Shown piece by piece: positions 31,848 to 32,449 of a DNA stretch of 32,449 nucleotides. The stretch spans positions 1 through 32,449 of the forward strand of contig JAUIGU010000042.1 in the NCBI GenBank assembly GCA_030432595.1, given 5' to 3'. Numbering within the stretch: the stretch's first letter is position 1; each line of letters opens with the position of its first letter. The notes under the pieces were generated by a model. The model was not told the DNA's origin. It did not search any database and was given only the letters and a program-made list of their open reading frames with translations. The translations under genes were made by a program, and so were the position numbers. The DNA is from Phycisphaerae bacterium. GTDB lineage: Bacteria > Planctomycetota > Phycisphaerae > Phycisphaerales > Phycisphaeraceae.

Positions 31848-32449
31848 ATGAACCCGCCCCAGCCCCAAGCCCCCGGGACGCCGACCGGCGCCGCGCCCGA
31901 CCGGCCCGACCCCGCCGACCCGCTGCCGCACCTGCCGCACGACGAACGCGAGGCCGCGGCGCTGCTCGACGCCGCGCAGCGTGCCCGCGACACGATCTCA
32001 CGCGGGCAGTACGACGGCCGACTCACCTGCGTGTTTGGCGTCGCCAAGTCCGCGTCGCGCCGGTTCTCGGCGATGCTCGCGACGCTCAACGATGAAAGGT
32101 CGCAGCGCCGCAACCTCGCCCGGCTCGACTACGCCTCCCGGTTCCGCGCGTTCGAGCTGCGCCCCGACACCGCCGTCGAAGCGCCCGCCGGCGGCGTCAT
32201 GCACATCCAGTCGCACCCCACGCCGCCCACCCTCGCGGCGCTCGAGACGCTGGGCGCACGCTACGTGATCCTCCTGCGCCACCCCGCCGACCAGGTCAGC
32301 GCCTACACCTGCTACATGCGCTACCTCCGGTACCGGCGGATGTGTGCCGAGGCCGGCCTCGAGGTCGAGCGCGGCGTCGAACCGCCCGGCTGGCGCGACG
32401 CCGTCGCCGAGATGTCCGTCGCCCACTTCGTCGAGCACGCGCTGCACCG
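31848..32449 (+). CDS. Sulfotransferase-family protein, 5' part (runs off the window)
   Basis: The frame from the ATG at 31848 is open to the window end (200 codons). After a proline-rich N-terminus (about 1-35) comes LTCVFGVAKSASRRFSAML, which fits the 5'-phosphosulfate-binding loop with its Lys-Ser. Then GGVMHIQSHPTPP and YVILLRHPADQVSAYTCYM, which fits the 3'-phosphate-binding motif (Arg-x-Pro then Ser). Such enzymes transfer sulfate from PAPS to sugar or lipid hydroxyls. It diverges from the large minus-strand gene with 107 bp between them. The end of the protein is missing, so the subfamily is open. Confidence 0.7.
   Translation, partial: MNPPQPQAPGTPTGAAPDRPDPADPLPHLPHDEREAAALLDAAQRARDTISRGQYDGRLTCVFGVAKSASRRFSAMLATLNDERSQRRNLARLDYASRFRAFELRPDTAVEAPAGGVMHIQSHPTPPTLAALETLGARYVILLRHPADQVSAYTCYMRYLRYRRMCAEAGLEVERGVEPPGWRDAVAEMSVAHFVEHALH

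Noticed and set aside
1-32449. tRNA or rRNA genes
   Set aside because: No tRNA cloverleaf or conserved rRNA segment was recognised on either strand; a covariance search would be needed to exclude small RNAs.

Overview
The window is very GC-rich, with long open frames and C/G-ending codons. It looks like a chromosomal segment of a planctomycete, probably from the Phycisphaerae side. That placement is an inference from gene content, composition and the repeat types; no rRNA or tRNA was seen. The left end (1-4900) holds unrelated housekeeping-type genes: the 3' end of a LeuD-like small subunit, a SulP anion transporter with a STAS domain, a membrane-anchored TAXI-type solute-binding protein on the minus strand, and a secreted MsrA.

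From about 5000 to the right edge the window is mostly surface-glycan biosynthesis. A minus-strand operon (10641 down to 5013) encodes an FAD oxidoreductase, an aldo/keto reductase, a polytopic GT-C-like membrane protein, a GT4 glycosyltransferase and a polyprenyl-phosphate sugar-1-phosphate transferase. The first four genes overlap or abut. Divergent from it is a fused nucleotidyltransferase/PfkB kinase in the reverse domain order to E. coli HldE, apparently starting at an ACG codon. A TPR protein with four nearly identical 120-bp units and a G-rich, probably truncated hypothetical gene follow.

A plus-strand cluster runs from 15741 to 29355: sugar epimerase, split transketolase, TylF-type methyltransferase, HAD phosphatase, APH-fold kinase, methyltransferase, zinc-type dehydrogenase, GMD-like epimerase, two small accessory genes, two paralogous methyltransferases, GT2 and an RmlD-like reductase. 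A large minus-strand protein with two copies of a glycosyltransferase-like domain and a partial sulfotransferase close the window. Together these suggest synthesis, methylation, transfer and possibly sulfation of an unusual sugar, perhaps a heptose or other transketolase-derived sugar.

The most interesting layer is the repeats. Family A is a 35-36 bp unit made of a C/G-rich hairpin plus a GGGTGCT tail. It occurs six times: as an inverted pair with a 49-bp centre, as an inverted pair enclosing a DUF559 (Vsr-like) nuclease gene, as a single copy after a stop codon, and as a single copy inside a methyltransferase gene where it adds 12 in-frame codons. Family B consists of 100-145 bp imperfect inverted repeats (ACGCAGAGA and ACGCAGGAAA types) that fill gaps between co-directional cluster genes. 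Family C is a 95-bp inverted repeat with perfect 26-nt arms. Four transcription-unit heads also carry a -10-like hexamer exactly 6 bp before the start codon, suggesting leaderless mRNAs.
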